Origin: Hyalangium gracile
GTDB taxonomy: Bacteria; Myxococcota; Myxococcia; Myxococcales; Myxococcaceae
Length of the DNA stretch: 64,000 nucleotides
Assembly (NCBI RefSeq): GCF_020103725.1
Contig: NZ_JAHXBG010000004.1
Span: forward strand, 310,001-374,000
Direction: 5' to 3'
Below are positions 29,491 to 36,928 of this stretch, in pieces. The notes beneath the pieces are model-generated. The model searched no databases and was not told the DNA's origin. It worked only from the letters and a program-made list of their open reading frames with translations. Each line of letters begins with the position of its first letter. Position 1 is the stretch's first letter. The translations under genes and the position numbers were made by a program.

Positions 29491-31566
29491 ATGCATGGCG
29501 CTCACGAGCTTCTGCAGGCCATCGCGGTGGTCCTGTGCGTCGCCGCGGTCACGACGGTGCTGTTCCAGCGACTGCGCCAGCCCGTCGTCCTCGGCTACAT
29601 CCTCGCCGGCCTCATCGTCGGCCCCTATGTGCCCATTCCGCTCGTCGCGGACGCGGGCGTCGTCCATACGCTCTCGGAGCTGGGCGTCATCCTCCTCATG
29701 TTCTCGCTCGGGCTGGAGTTCAGCCTGCGCAAGCTGTTCTCCGTGGGGCCCACGGCGGGGCTCACCGCCGTCATCCAGTGCAGCCTCATGGTGTGGCTCG
29801 GCTTCGTGGTGGGCCGCGCCTTCGGGTGGACGTCGCTCGAGAGCATCTTCACGGGTGCGCTCATCGCCATCTCCAGCACGACAATCATCGCCAAGGCGTT
29901 CGATGAGCAGGGCATCCGAGGCCGGCTGCGCGAGCTCGTCGTCGGCGTGCTCATCGTCGAGGACCTGATCGCCATCCTCCTCATGGCGATGCTCACGGCG
30001 GTCTCCACGGGCAGCGGCCTGTCCGCGGGGGGCCTGGCGCTCACCGTCGGCAAGCTGGCGGCGTTCCTCGTGGGGCTCGTGGTGGTGGGGCTGTTGATCG
30101 TCCCTCGGGCCATGCGGGCGGTGGTCCGGCTCAACCGGCCGGAGACGACGCTGGTGGCCAGCGTGGGCCTGTGCTTCGCGGTCTCGCTGCTGGCCCAGGC
30201 GTTCGGCTACTCGGTGGCGCTGGGCGCCTTCCTGGCGGGCTCCCTGGTCGCCGAGTCCGGGGTGGAGAAGGAGGTGGAGCACCTGGTCCAGCCCGTGAAG
30301 GACGTGTTCGCGGCCATCTTCTTCGTGTCGGTGGGCATGCTCATCGATCCGACGCTCATCGCCCGCCACTGGGTGGCCATCTTCGTGCTCACGGTGGTGG
30401 TCATCCTCGGGAAGATCCTCAGCGTGTCGCTGGGCGCCTTCCTCACGGGCAATGGCACCCGCACCTCCGTCCAGTCGGGCATGAGCCTGGCGCAGATCGG
30501 CGAGTTCTCGTTCATCATCGCCAGCCTGGGGCTCACGCTGAAGGCCACCGGTGAGTTCCTCTACCCGGTGGCGGTGGCGGTGTCGGCCGTCACCACGCTG
30601 ACCACGCCCATGCTCATCCGCGCCTCGGACCCCGTGGCCACCTTCGTGGACCGCAAGCTGCCGAAGCCGCTGCAGACGTTCGTGGCGCTGTACGGCAGCT
30701 GGGTGGAGCAGCTGCGAAACGCTCCGCCGCGCCAGACACGGGGCGCCAATGTCCGGCGGCTGGTGAGCCTGCTGCTCGTGGATGCGGTGCTGCTGGTGGG
30801 CCTGGTGATCGGTGCCTCCCTCTCGCTCGACAAGGGCTCCGCCTTCGTCGAGGAGAAGGCGGGCCTCGATCCGGTGCTGGCGAAGCGGCTCATCATCGGG
30901 GGCGTCTTCGTCCTCAGCCTGCCGTTCCTCGTCGGAATCGTCCGGGTGGCGCGCCGCCTGGCGGCGGAGCTGTCGGCGGTGGCGCTTCCCCTCAAGCCGG
31001 AAGGGAAGACGGACCTGGCGGCGGCGCCTCGGCGGGTGCTCGTCGTCACGCTGCAGGGAGTCATCGTGCTGCTGGTAGGCGTCCCGCTGGTCGCCATCAC
31101 CCAGCCGTTCCTCGGTGGGTTCGCGGGCCCGCTCATCGTGCTGGCGCTCCTCGTGGCGCTGGGCATCTCCTTCTGGCGCAGCGCGACGAACCTGCAGGGG
31201 CACGTCCGGGCGGGAGCGCAGGTCCTCGTCGAGGCCCTCGCCGCGCAGTCCCACGCGAAGGCGCACGGCGCCGAGCACGGCGCCACGCCTGAACCCCTGG
31301 CACAGGCCCATCAGCTGCTGCCCGGCCTGGGCACCCCGACGCCGGTGCGGCTGGAGGAGACGAGCCCCGCGGTGGGCAAGACGCTGGCGGAGCTGAACCT
31401 CCGGGGCGTGACGGGCGCCACGGTGCTGGCCATCCACCGAGAGGGCGCGGATGTCTCCATTCCCACGGCGGGGGAGGTGCTCCAGCCCGGGGATGTGCTG
31501 GCGCTGGCGGGGACGCATGACGCCGTGGAGGCCGCCAGGGGCCTGCTGACGGCGCCGGCGTCATAG
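29491..31566 (+). CDS. Kef-type cation:proton antiporter with TrkA-C domain
   Basis: The 691-residue CPA2 transporter: residues 1-390 carry about 12 helices with VLGYILAGLIVGPYVP, LSELGVILLMFSLGLEFSL and VLIVEDLIAILLMAML (conserved ED), all Kef/YbaL-like. It lacks the RCK_N nucleotide-binding domain of the 25457-27238 protein; instead there are extra helices (about 430-560) and a C-terminal RCK_C domain (VGKTLAELNLRGVTGATVLAI ... LQPGDVLALAG). Likely K+ or Na+ for H+ exchange. Third antiporter within 6.2 kb. Its stop is 12 bp from the convergent radA stop. Confidence 0.93.
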   Translation: MHGAHELLQAIAVVLCVAAVTTVLFQRLRQPVVLGYILAGLIVGPYVPIPLVADAGVVHTLSELGVILLMFSLGLEFSLRKLFSVGPTAGLTAVIQCSLMVWLGFVVGRAFGWTSLESIFTGALIAISSTTIIAKAFDEQGIRGRLRELVVGVLIVEDLIAILLMAMLTAVSTGSGLSAGGLALTVGKLAAFLVGLVVVGLLIVPRAMRAVVRLNRPETTLVASVGLCFAVSLLAQAFGYSVALGAFLAGSLVAESGVEKEVEHLVQPVKDVFAAIFFVSVGMLIDPTLIARHWVAIFVLTVVVILGKILSVSLGAFLTGNGTRTSVQSGMSLAQIGEFSFIIASLGLTLKATGEFLYPVAVAVSAVTTLTTPMLIRASDPVATFVDRKLPKPLQTFVALYGSWVEQLRNAPPRQTRGANVRRLVSLLLVDAVLLVGLVIGASLSLDKGSAFVEEKAGLDPVLAKRLIIGGVFVLSLPFLVGIVRVARRLAAELSAVALPLKPEGKTDLAAAPRRVLVVTLQGVIVLLVGVPLVAITQPFLGGFAGPLIVLALLVALGISFWRSATNLQGHVRAGAQVLVEALAAQSHAKAHGAEHGATPEPLAQAHQLLPGLGTPTPVRLEETSPAVGKTLAELNLRGVTGATVLAIHREGADVSIPTAGEVLQPGDVLALAGTHDAVEAARGLLTAPAS

Positions 31567-31578
31567 GGCCACCGCGCC

Positions 31579-32940
31579 TCAGTCGAACATGGCGCTCAGC
31601 GCCTCGCCGAGCGTCTCGACGCCGACCACCTTCAGCCGCGTCTCCTCCAGGCGCCGAGCGCTGCCGCTGGGCAGCACCACGCGCTGAAAGCCCATCTTCA
31701 CGGCCTCGGCGAGCCGGGGCTCCACCTGGCCCACCGCGCGCACCTCGCCGGCCAGGCCCACCTCGCCGAGCACCAGCGTGTGTGGGTCCATCGGCCGGTT
31801 CTGCAGACTGGACACCAGCGCCGCGCACACGGCCAGGTCGCACGCGGGCTCGGACAGTTGCATGCCGCCGGCCACGTTGACGAACAAGTCACAGCCCACC
31901 AGGGGGATGTCCTCCTTCTTCTCCAGCACGGCGGCCAGCAGCGCCACGCGGTTGCCGTCCACGCCGATGGCCGTGCGCCGCGCGGTGCCGTAGCCCGTGG
32001 GCGCCACCAGCGCCTGCACCTCCACCAGGAGGGGCCGGGTGCCATTGAGCGTGGATGTCACCACGCTGCCGGACTTGCCCACCGGGCGCTCGGCCAGGAA
32101 GAGGGCGGAGGGGTCCGGCACCTCCACCAGGCCCAGCCCCTTCATCTCGAAGACGCCGATCTCGTTGGTGGAGCCGAAGCGGTTCTTGTGCGCGCGGAGG
32201 ATGCGGAAGGGGTGGCCGCGCTCGCCCTCGAAGTAGAGGACGGTGTCCACCATGTGCTCCAGCACGCGAGGGCCGGCGATGGAGCCCTCCTTCGTGACGT
32301 GGCCCACGATGAAGGTGGGTACCCCCGAGCGCTTGGCGAAGGCCATCAGCCGCCCGGCCACCTCGCGCACCTGGGTGATGCTGCCCGGCGCGTTGCCCAG
32401 CTCTGGCAGGTACATCGTCTGGATGGAGTCCACCACCAGCGCGGTGGGCTTGAGCGACTCGGCGGCGGCGAGCACCCGGTCCGCGTCCGTCTCGGCGAAC
32501 AGGTGCAGGGCCTGGCTCTCCACGCGCAGGCGCTCGGCGCGCATCTTCGTCTGCCGCAGGCTCTCCTCGCCGGAGACGTAGAGCACCGGCCCATGACGGG
32601 ACAGCCGATCCAGCGCCGCCAGCAGCAGGGTGGACTTGCCGATGCCGGGGTCCCCTCCGAGCAGCACCAGCGAGCCGTCCACCACGCCGCCGCCCAGCAC
32701 GCGGTCGAACTCGGCGATGCCGGTGCGGCGCCGCACCTCCGCCTCGCCGCTCACGTCCTTGAGGAGCACCGGCTTGGAGGCTCCGCCCGAGGCGCCCCAG
32801 GCCGGGCGCTTCTCGTCCACCTTCGCCGCGGTCTCCTCCAGGAGCGAGCTCCAGGCGCCGCAGTCCGGACACTTCCCGAGCCACTTCGCCGTCTGGTACC
32901 CGCACGCCTGGCAGGTGTAGTGCGTCTTCGCCTTCGCCAT
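31579..32940 (-). CDS. radA: DNA repair protein RadA (Sms)
   Basis: RecA-like branch-migration helicase for recombination intermediates. The 453-residue product has the N-terminal C4 zinc finger (CQACG ... CPDCG), Walker A GDPGIGKST, a Walker B region ALVVDSIQTM, the RadA-specific KNRFG motif and the C-terminal Lon-protease-like domain (VNVAGGMQLSEPACDLAVCAAL, LGEVGLAGEVRAV). Full family length with no visible defects. The 214 bp upstream also serve the divergent glsB-type gene. Confidence 0.98.
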   Translation of the reverse strand: MAKAKTHYTCQACGYQTAKWLGKCPDCGAWSSLLEETAAKVDEKRPAWGASGGASKPVLLKDVSGEAEVRRRTGIAEFDRVLGGGVVDGSLVLLGGDPGIGKSTLLLAALDRLSRHGPVLYVSGEESLRQTKMRAERLRVESQALHLFAETDADRVLAAAESLKPTALVVDSIQTMYLPELGNAPGSITQVREVAGRLMAFAKRSGVPTFIVGHVTKEGSIAGPRVLEHMVDTVLYFEGERGHPFRILRAHKNRFGSTNEIGVFEMKGLGLVEVPDPSALFLAERPVGKSGSVVTSTLNGTRPLLVEVQALVAPTGYGTARRTAIGVDGNRVALLAAVLEKKEDIPLVGCDLFVNVAGGMQLSEPACDLAVCAALVSSLQNRPMDPHTLVLGEVGLAGEVRAVGQVEPRLAEAVKMGFQRVVLPSGSARRLEETRLKVVGVETLGEALSAMFD

Positions 32941-33073
32941 GGGTAGGGTTCTCTAGCCGTTCCCCCTGACGTTTCCCCCACTTTTTGACGGTTCTCTCGA
33001 AGCCGGGGGCAGGCAGCCGTCCGGAGAGCAGGCGGGCAGGGGAGCGCTCGCGATGCAAGGGGCTGCTGTCAAG

Positions 33074-33090
33074 TTGTCCCCCGGGGACAA
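33074..33090. promoter_or_regulatory. Perfect 17-bp palindrome upstream of glsB-type gene
   Basis: TTGTCCCCCGGGGACAA has 8-bp perfect arms (TTGTCCCC/GGGGACAA) around a single C. It lies 65 bp before the glsB-type start and 134 bp before the divergent radA start, a typical operator position. It does not match CIRCE or the LexA boxes I know. It could bind a stress regulator controlling either gene; function is inferred. Confidence 0.5.
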
Positions 33091-33154
33091 GCACCTCACC
33101 TTCCTCCCCAATGGCGCCGCACGCTGCGGTGCTCTCCATTCAAGGAGGCAGTCA

Positions 33155-33421
33155 ATGAGTATCATTGCGTTCCTGGTGATTGGTCTGCTGGCCGGTCTGA
33201 TTGCGCGAGCGCTGATGCCGGGCAATCAGTCCATGGGCCTCATCGCCACCACGCTGCTCGGGGTCGCCGGCTCGTTCGTGGGCGGCTTCGTCGCCTCGTT
33301 CTTCTACTCCGATGGCCGCAGGTTCGATCTGCACCCGACGGGGCTCATCTTCTCGGTGATCGGCGCGATGCTGGTGCTCTTGTTGGTGGGCCTGGCCGGA
33401 CGCAGCAGACGCGTCGTCTGA
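33155..33421 (+). CDS. GlsB/YeaQ/YmgE family stress-associated membrane protein
   Basis: The 88-residue protein has three hydrophobic helices (IIAFLVIGLLAGLIARAL, GLIATTLLGVAGSFVGGFVA, GLIFSVIGAMLVLLLVGLAG) and the family motif RALMPGNQSMG after helix 1. Proteins of this transglycosylase-associated family are small inner-membrane proteins often induced by stress; biochemical role unclear. ATG 33155 follows a near-ideal AAGGAGG (33142-33148). The upstream palindrome at 33074-33090 suggests specific control. It is the last gene before the tmRNA scar. Confidence 0.92.
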   Translation: MSIIAFLVIGLLAGLIARALMPGNQSMGLIATTLLGVAGSFVGGFVASFFYSDGRRFDLHPTGLIFSVIGAMLVLLLVGLAGRSRRVV

Positions 33422-33440
33422 CGCACACGCGGTAGCGAGG

Positions 33441-33474
33441 GGGAGAGCGGCGGGTTCGATTCCCGCCGCCTCCA
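33441..33474 (+). other. Isolated 3' end of a tmRNA (ssrA)-like gene: attachment-site scar
   Basis: 33450-33466 forms a perfect T-arm: GCGGG, loop TTCGATT, CCCGC. It is followed by CGCCTCC (33467-33473) and discriminator A. In tmRNA the acceptor strand pairs with a 5' GGGGGCG end, leaving the G3-U70 wobble that alanyl-tRNA synthetase requires; the T in CGCCTCC is exactly that position. No 5' half is present because the glsB-type gene occupies the upstream DNA, and CCA is replaced by TCC. 3' ssrA fragments are the usual product of integration by ssrA-targeting integrases. No integrase is visible nearby. Confidence 0.7.
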
Positions 33475-33489
33475 TCCTGTCACGTGTTT

Positions 33490-33558
33490 GTCGAGCATGG
33501 GCAGGTGCACCTGGAACCTCGTGCCCTCACCCTCGCTTGAGCTCACGGTGATACGCCT
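33490..33558 (-). pseudogene. Remnant of a histidine kinase C-terminus
   Basis: On the minus strand about 23 codons read RITVSSSEGEGTRFQVHLPM, the last two strands of a HATPase_c domain (compare the common pattern GRIxVxSxxGxGTxFxVxLP). The sequence then runs into the antisense of the tmRNA scar without its own stop, and nothing upstream continues the kinase. It looks like a gene tail cut by the recombination that left the ssrA fragment. Identification rests on a very short match. Confidence 0.4.
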
Positions 33559-33600
33559 GGGCGGGACAGGGGCACTGCCTCCGGGTGATAACCTCCCGAG

Positions 33601-33876
33601 ATGGCAACCCGCCCAGCCGACCCCTACGAGACGCTCGCCCAACGCCTCGCAGGGCGACTCATCCGACGGTGGACGCTTCACGGCGGGGTCTCCGCCAAGG
33701 TCCAGGCCCTCGATCTGGAGGCGCTCGCGCTCTGGGAGCTCCTCGTGAGCTCGGCGGCCCTGACATTCATGGACCGCTGGGGGCTCGAGCCTCGGGTGGA
33801 GGCCGAGAGGCGCTCGAAGACACGAGCCTTCCTGGATCGTGCGGTGGCCACGCTGGTCCGAAGAGACGGTCGCTGA
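33601..33876 (+). CDS. Small protein of unknown function
   Basis: The 91-residue predicted helical protein (LAQRLAGRLIRRWTLHGGV, LDLEALALWELLVSSAALTFMDRWG) has no signal peptide and no recognised family. It starts just downstream of the ssrA scar and kinase remnant, so it may be the first intact gene of acquired DNA. No convincing ribosome site precedes ATG 33601, which lowers confidence that it is expressed. Confidence 0.5.
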   Translation: MATRPADPYETLAQRLAGRLIRRWTLHGGVSAKVQALDLEALALWELLVSSAALTFMDRWGLEPRVEAERRSKTRAFLDRAVATLVRRDGR

Positions 33877-33997
33877 ATCGACCCCCGCCGAAGAAGCTCG
33901 AGGAGCCCTCGGAGGAGAACGTCTCCTCGCCAGCGTGCTGGGCGCTCGATCGCCTGTTCGTTCCCCGCGGCCCTCCTCTGGAAGATCCTCGCGGGCC

Positions 33998-35308
33998 ATG
34001 AGCCCACGCCCCCTCCTGAACCGTCGCGCGCTCCTGCGCGCAGGTGCCTCGCTCGCGCTCCCCTTCGCGCTGGGCCGCTGCCACCCACCCGAGTCCACCG
34101 AAGGGCTCGAGCCGGACCCCGCCGGCATCCTGGACCTGCCCGAGGGCTTCAGCTACCGCATCCTCGAGCGCCGGGGCGCGCTCATGGATGACGGATTCCG
34201 CGTCCCGGGACAGCCCGATGGCATGGGCTGCTTCGCGGGACCGGCCGGCAGCAACACGCTGGTGCTGATGCGCAACCACGAGCTGGAGCCGGGGCAGGAC
34301 GCCATGGGCCCATTCACCGAGGGCCAGCGGCCGGACCTGGCCTACCGCCCGGAGGAGCTCAGCCCGGGAGGCGTGACGCGCGTGGTGGTGGATGCCACCA
34401 CCTTCACCCGGCTCTCCAGCAACCTCGTGCTGGCGGGCAGCATGCGCAACTGCGCTGGCGGCACCTCTCCCTGGGGCTGGCTCTCCTGTGAGGAGACGCT
34501 CGCGGAGGGCCATGGCTACGTCTTCCTGTGCGACCCGGCCGCCAGTAGCCTGCGGGCCCCGGTGCCCATCCCCGGTCTCGGCAGGATGAACCACGAGGCC
34601 GCCGTGGTCGACCCGGAGAGCTTCGTCACCTACCTCACCGAGGATCGCAACGACAGCTGCTTCTACCGCTTCGTGCCCGAGACGCCTGGCGCCCGCCTGG
34701 GCCCGGAGTCGCGCGGCCGGCTGCAGGCCCTGCGCATCGAGTCCATGCCCCGGGCCGTGAGCGCGGAGGCGAAGCGGGGTGACACCTTCCGGGTGGACTG
34801 GGTGGACCTGCCGAGTCCGAGCGCGCAGGACGACACCCTCCGGCGGCAGGGCGTCGAGCGCGGGGCCGCCCTCTTCCGCCGGGGCGAGGGCCTCTTCCTC
34901 CACGGTGGCGCCGTCTTCTTCTGCGCCACCACGGGCGGTCCCCAGGGCGGCGGGCAGATCTGGCGCTACCAGCCCGAGGGGCTCCAGGGCGGCAGGCTGG
35001 AGCTGCTGGCGCAAGCGGAGGAGCGGGGCTTGCTCGACATGCCGGACAACCTCTGCGTCGCCCCATGGGGTGACGTGGTGCTGGCCGAGGATGGGGACAA
35101 CGCGCGCTGGCCCAACGAGTTCCTGCGCATCCTCACGCCCTCGGGGGAGGTGCGAAACCTGGCGCGCGGCGCGCTGGGCTCGGGGGGAGAGTTCGCGGGC
35201 GTCTGCTTCTCGCCAGACGGGCGAGCCCTGTTCGCCAACATGCAGAGCGATGGCCTCACGCTGGTGATCACCGGCCCCTTCCAGGAGTACACCGGCACGG
35301 CGCTGTAG
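33998..35308 (+). CDS. PhoX-like (DUF839) secreted phosphatase family protein
   Basis: The 436-residue product has a twin-arginine leader (NRRALLRAGASLALPFALG) and a beta-propeller of the PhoX/DUF839 type. Conserved family pieces are visible: MRNHELEPG, GWLSCEETL, GRMNHEAAVV, VTYLTEDRNDSCFYRFVP and DMPDNLCVAPWGDVVLAEDG. These include the Cys and Glu residues that hold the Fe/Ca cofactor in PhoX. PhoX enzymes are calcium/iron-dependent phosphomonoesterases folded before Tat export. Substrate is not inferable. ATG 33998 is chosen because the Tat leader begins there. Confidence 0.85.
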   Translation: MSPRPLLNRRALLRAGASLALPFALGRCHPPESTEGLEPDPAGILDLPEGFSYRILERRGALMDDGFRVPGQPDGMGCFAGPAGSNTLVLMRNHELEPGQDAMGPFTEGQRPDLAYRPEELSPGGVTRVVVDATTFTRLSSNLVLAGSMRNCAGGTSPWGWLSCEETLAEGHGYVFLCDPAASSLRAPVPIPGLGRMNHEAAVVDPESFVTYLTEDRNDSCFYRFVPETPGARLGPESRGRLQALRIESMPRAVSAEAKRGDTFRVDWVDLPSPSAQDDTLRRQGVERGAALFRRGEGLFLHGGAVFFCATTGGPQGGGQIWRYQPEGLQGGRLELLAQAEERGLLDMPDNLCVAPWGDVVLAEDGDNARWPNEFLRILTPSGEVRNLARGALGSGGEFAGVCFSPDGRALFANMQSDGLTLVITGPFQEYTGTAL

Positions 35309-35405
35309 CGCCCACATGCTCCGAGCCTCCCTGCGGCACTGGGCCCCGGAGGGAGGGCTACCGCCCTCTTCGCGCGTGGCTACGTTTCCACGGCGAAGGG
35401 GAGGT

Positions 35406-36692
35406 ATGGCTCGGAAAAGCAGAGGCAGCTCGACCTGGCTGCTGGCGGGGATGGCCTGCGGGTTGCTTTCGGCCTGTCAGGCCGTGAACGGCTGGGGTGA
35501 CACCCTGCCAGGCTGCGAGGCGCTCCTTTCCACCGCCCTCCACGCCGAGGAAGACGGGCTGCCGGTCTTCCATCTCTTCCTCTCGCCCTCCCTGCCGGAG
35601 GCGGATGGTGATCAGCAGGCGCGGCTCGTCTATCGGGACCGCTGCCATTCGGTGGAGGTGAAGGTCCGCGGCAACACCTCCCGCGCGTTTCCCAAGCTCA
35701 GCTACACCCTCACGTTCGCGCCCAGCGCTCCGTTCGAGGAGCCGCTCCTGGGCGACGGCTTCACCGCCCGGCGCAAGCTGGTGCTGATCAGCCCCTTCAA
35801 CGACAACTCCTACCTGCGCTCCAGGCTCGCGTTCACGCTGTGGAACCGCATGTCGCCGGACCACCTCCAGGTGAAGACCGGCAGCATGATCCTCTACCTG
35901 AACGGCGAGTACTGGGGCCTGTATACGGCCGCTGACCACGTCGACCGTGAGCTGTTGGCGGCGCAAGGGCTCAACCCCATGGGAGAGCTCTTCAAGGCCG
36001 TCGAGCCCGAGGCCAACTTCTCACGCCACACGTCCGAGGGCTCGCGCAAGTCCTCGCTCATGGCCGGCTTCGAGAAGAAGGCGGGCCAGCCCGAGCTCGG
36101 GCCAGAGGCCTACGAGAGCATCCTCGCGCTCACGGAGTTCGTGTCGGGCGCGGACGCGGAGACCTTCCGGGCCGAGCGAGGCTCGTGGATGGAGACGCTC
36201 GACTACGAGGACTGGTGGATCTTCGCGACCCTGGTCCACGCGAATGACTCGGTGGCGAAGAACGCCTACCACTACCGCTCCCCGGGAGCGGAGGGGCGGT
36301 GGCGCTACATCCCCTGGGATCTCGATGCCAGCTTCGGCCAGGAGTGGAACACCTGGCGGAGTGCTCCGGAGCTCTTCGCTGACTTCGCGGATCGCAATCA
36401 CCTCTTCGCGAGGATGCTGGCCGACCCCTCCATCGCCGAGCCGATGCGCGAGCGCTACCGGACCTTGCTGCGCGACGAGCTGAACGTGGAGCGGGTGCTC
36501 GGGCTCATGGAGCAGTACGCGCGGGAGCTCGCTGCGGCGGCGCGGCGCGACGAGGCCCACTGGGGCGGTGCCTACCGCGACTTCCGGCGGTGGAGAGACC
36601 GCACGGACTTCACCACCCATGAGGAGGAGATCGAGTACCTCCGTCAATGGGTCCGCAGGCGGTGGCACGGGCTGGAGCAGCAGCTCCCCTGA
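35406..36692 (+). CDS. CotH-family kinase-like lipoprotein
   Basis: The 428-residue lipoprotein (signal WLLAGMACGLLSAC) has a CotH domain. Visible signatures are VKVRGNTSRAFPKLSYTLTF, RKLVLISPFNDNSYLRSRLAF, GEYWGLYTAADHVD and the catalytic-type RWRYIPWDLDASFG. Bacillus CotH is an atypical protein kinase that phosphorylates spore-coat proteins, and related domains occur on surface proteins and cellulosomes. In this cell it would be membrane-anchored; the partner is unknown. ATG 35406 has GGGGAGG upstream. Confidence 0.88.
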   Translation: MARKSRGSSTWLLAGMACGLLSACQAVNGWGDTLPGCEALLSTALHAEEDGLPVFHLFLSPSLPEADGDQQARLVYRDRCHSVEVKVRGNTSRAFPKLSYTLTFAPSAPFEEPLLGDGFTARRKLVLISPFNDNSYLRSRLAFTLWNRMSPDHLQVKTGSMILYLNGEYWGLYTAADHVDRELLAAQGLNPMGELFKAVEPEANFSRHTSEGSRKSSLMAGFEKKAGQPELGPEAYESILALTEFVSGADAETFRAERGSWMETLDYEDWWIFATLVHANDSVAKNAYHYRSPGAEGRWRYIPWDLDASFGQEWNTWRSAPELFADFADRNHLFARMLADPSIAEPMRERYRTLLRDELNVERVLGLMEQYARELAAAARRDEAHWGGAYRDFRRWRDRTDFTTHEEEIEYLRQWVRRRWHGLEQQLP

Positions 36693-36928
36693 AAACGCGG
36701 ACAGGCGCGGGTGGGCCCATGGCTGGCCGCCGGAGCAGAGACGGCGTCTGGCAGAAGACGGCCTGCAAGCTACTGGGGTAATGGTCGGCTCTTCCCTCCA
36801 TTCCTACTCTCGGGCGCACGGTTGCAGGGCGAGGCCTCCAGGCATTGCCCCGGATCGTCTGAACCCGCCACCCTCTCAATTCTTGTCATGCAACCGCCGA
36901 GGGGGCGCGCGCACGGAGAAGGAACCCT

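Noticed and set aside
33053-33421. Earlier start at 33053 for the GlsB-type gene
   Set aside because: It would run through the 17-bp palindrome and place a hydrophilic leader before the first helix; the AAGGAGG site clearly marks 33155.
33441-33474. A functional tRNA gene
   Set aside because: Only the T-arm and 3' acceptor strand exist; D-arm, anticodon arm and 5' acceptor strand are absent because the upstream DNA codes for the GlsB-type protein.
36720-36760. Sigma54-like TGGCAG...TGC before the kelch lipoprotein
   Set aside because: The spacing between the GG and GC elements is wrong, so the polymerase contacts would not align.
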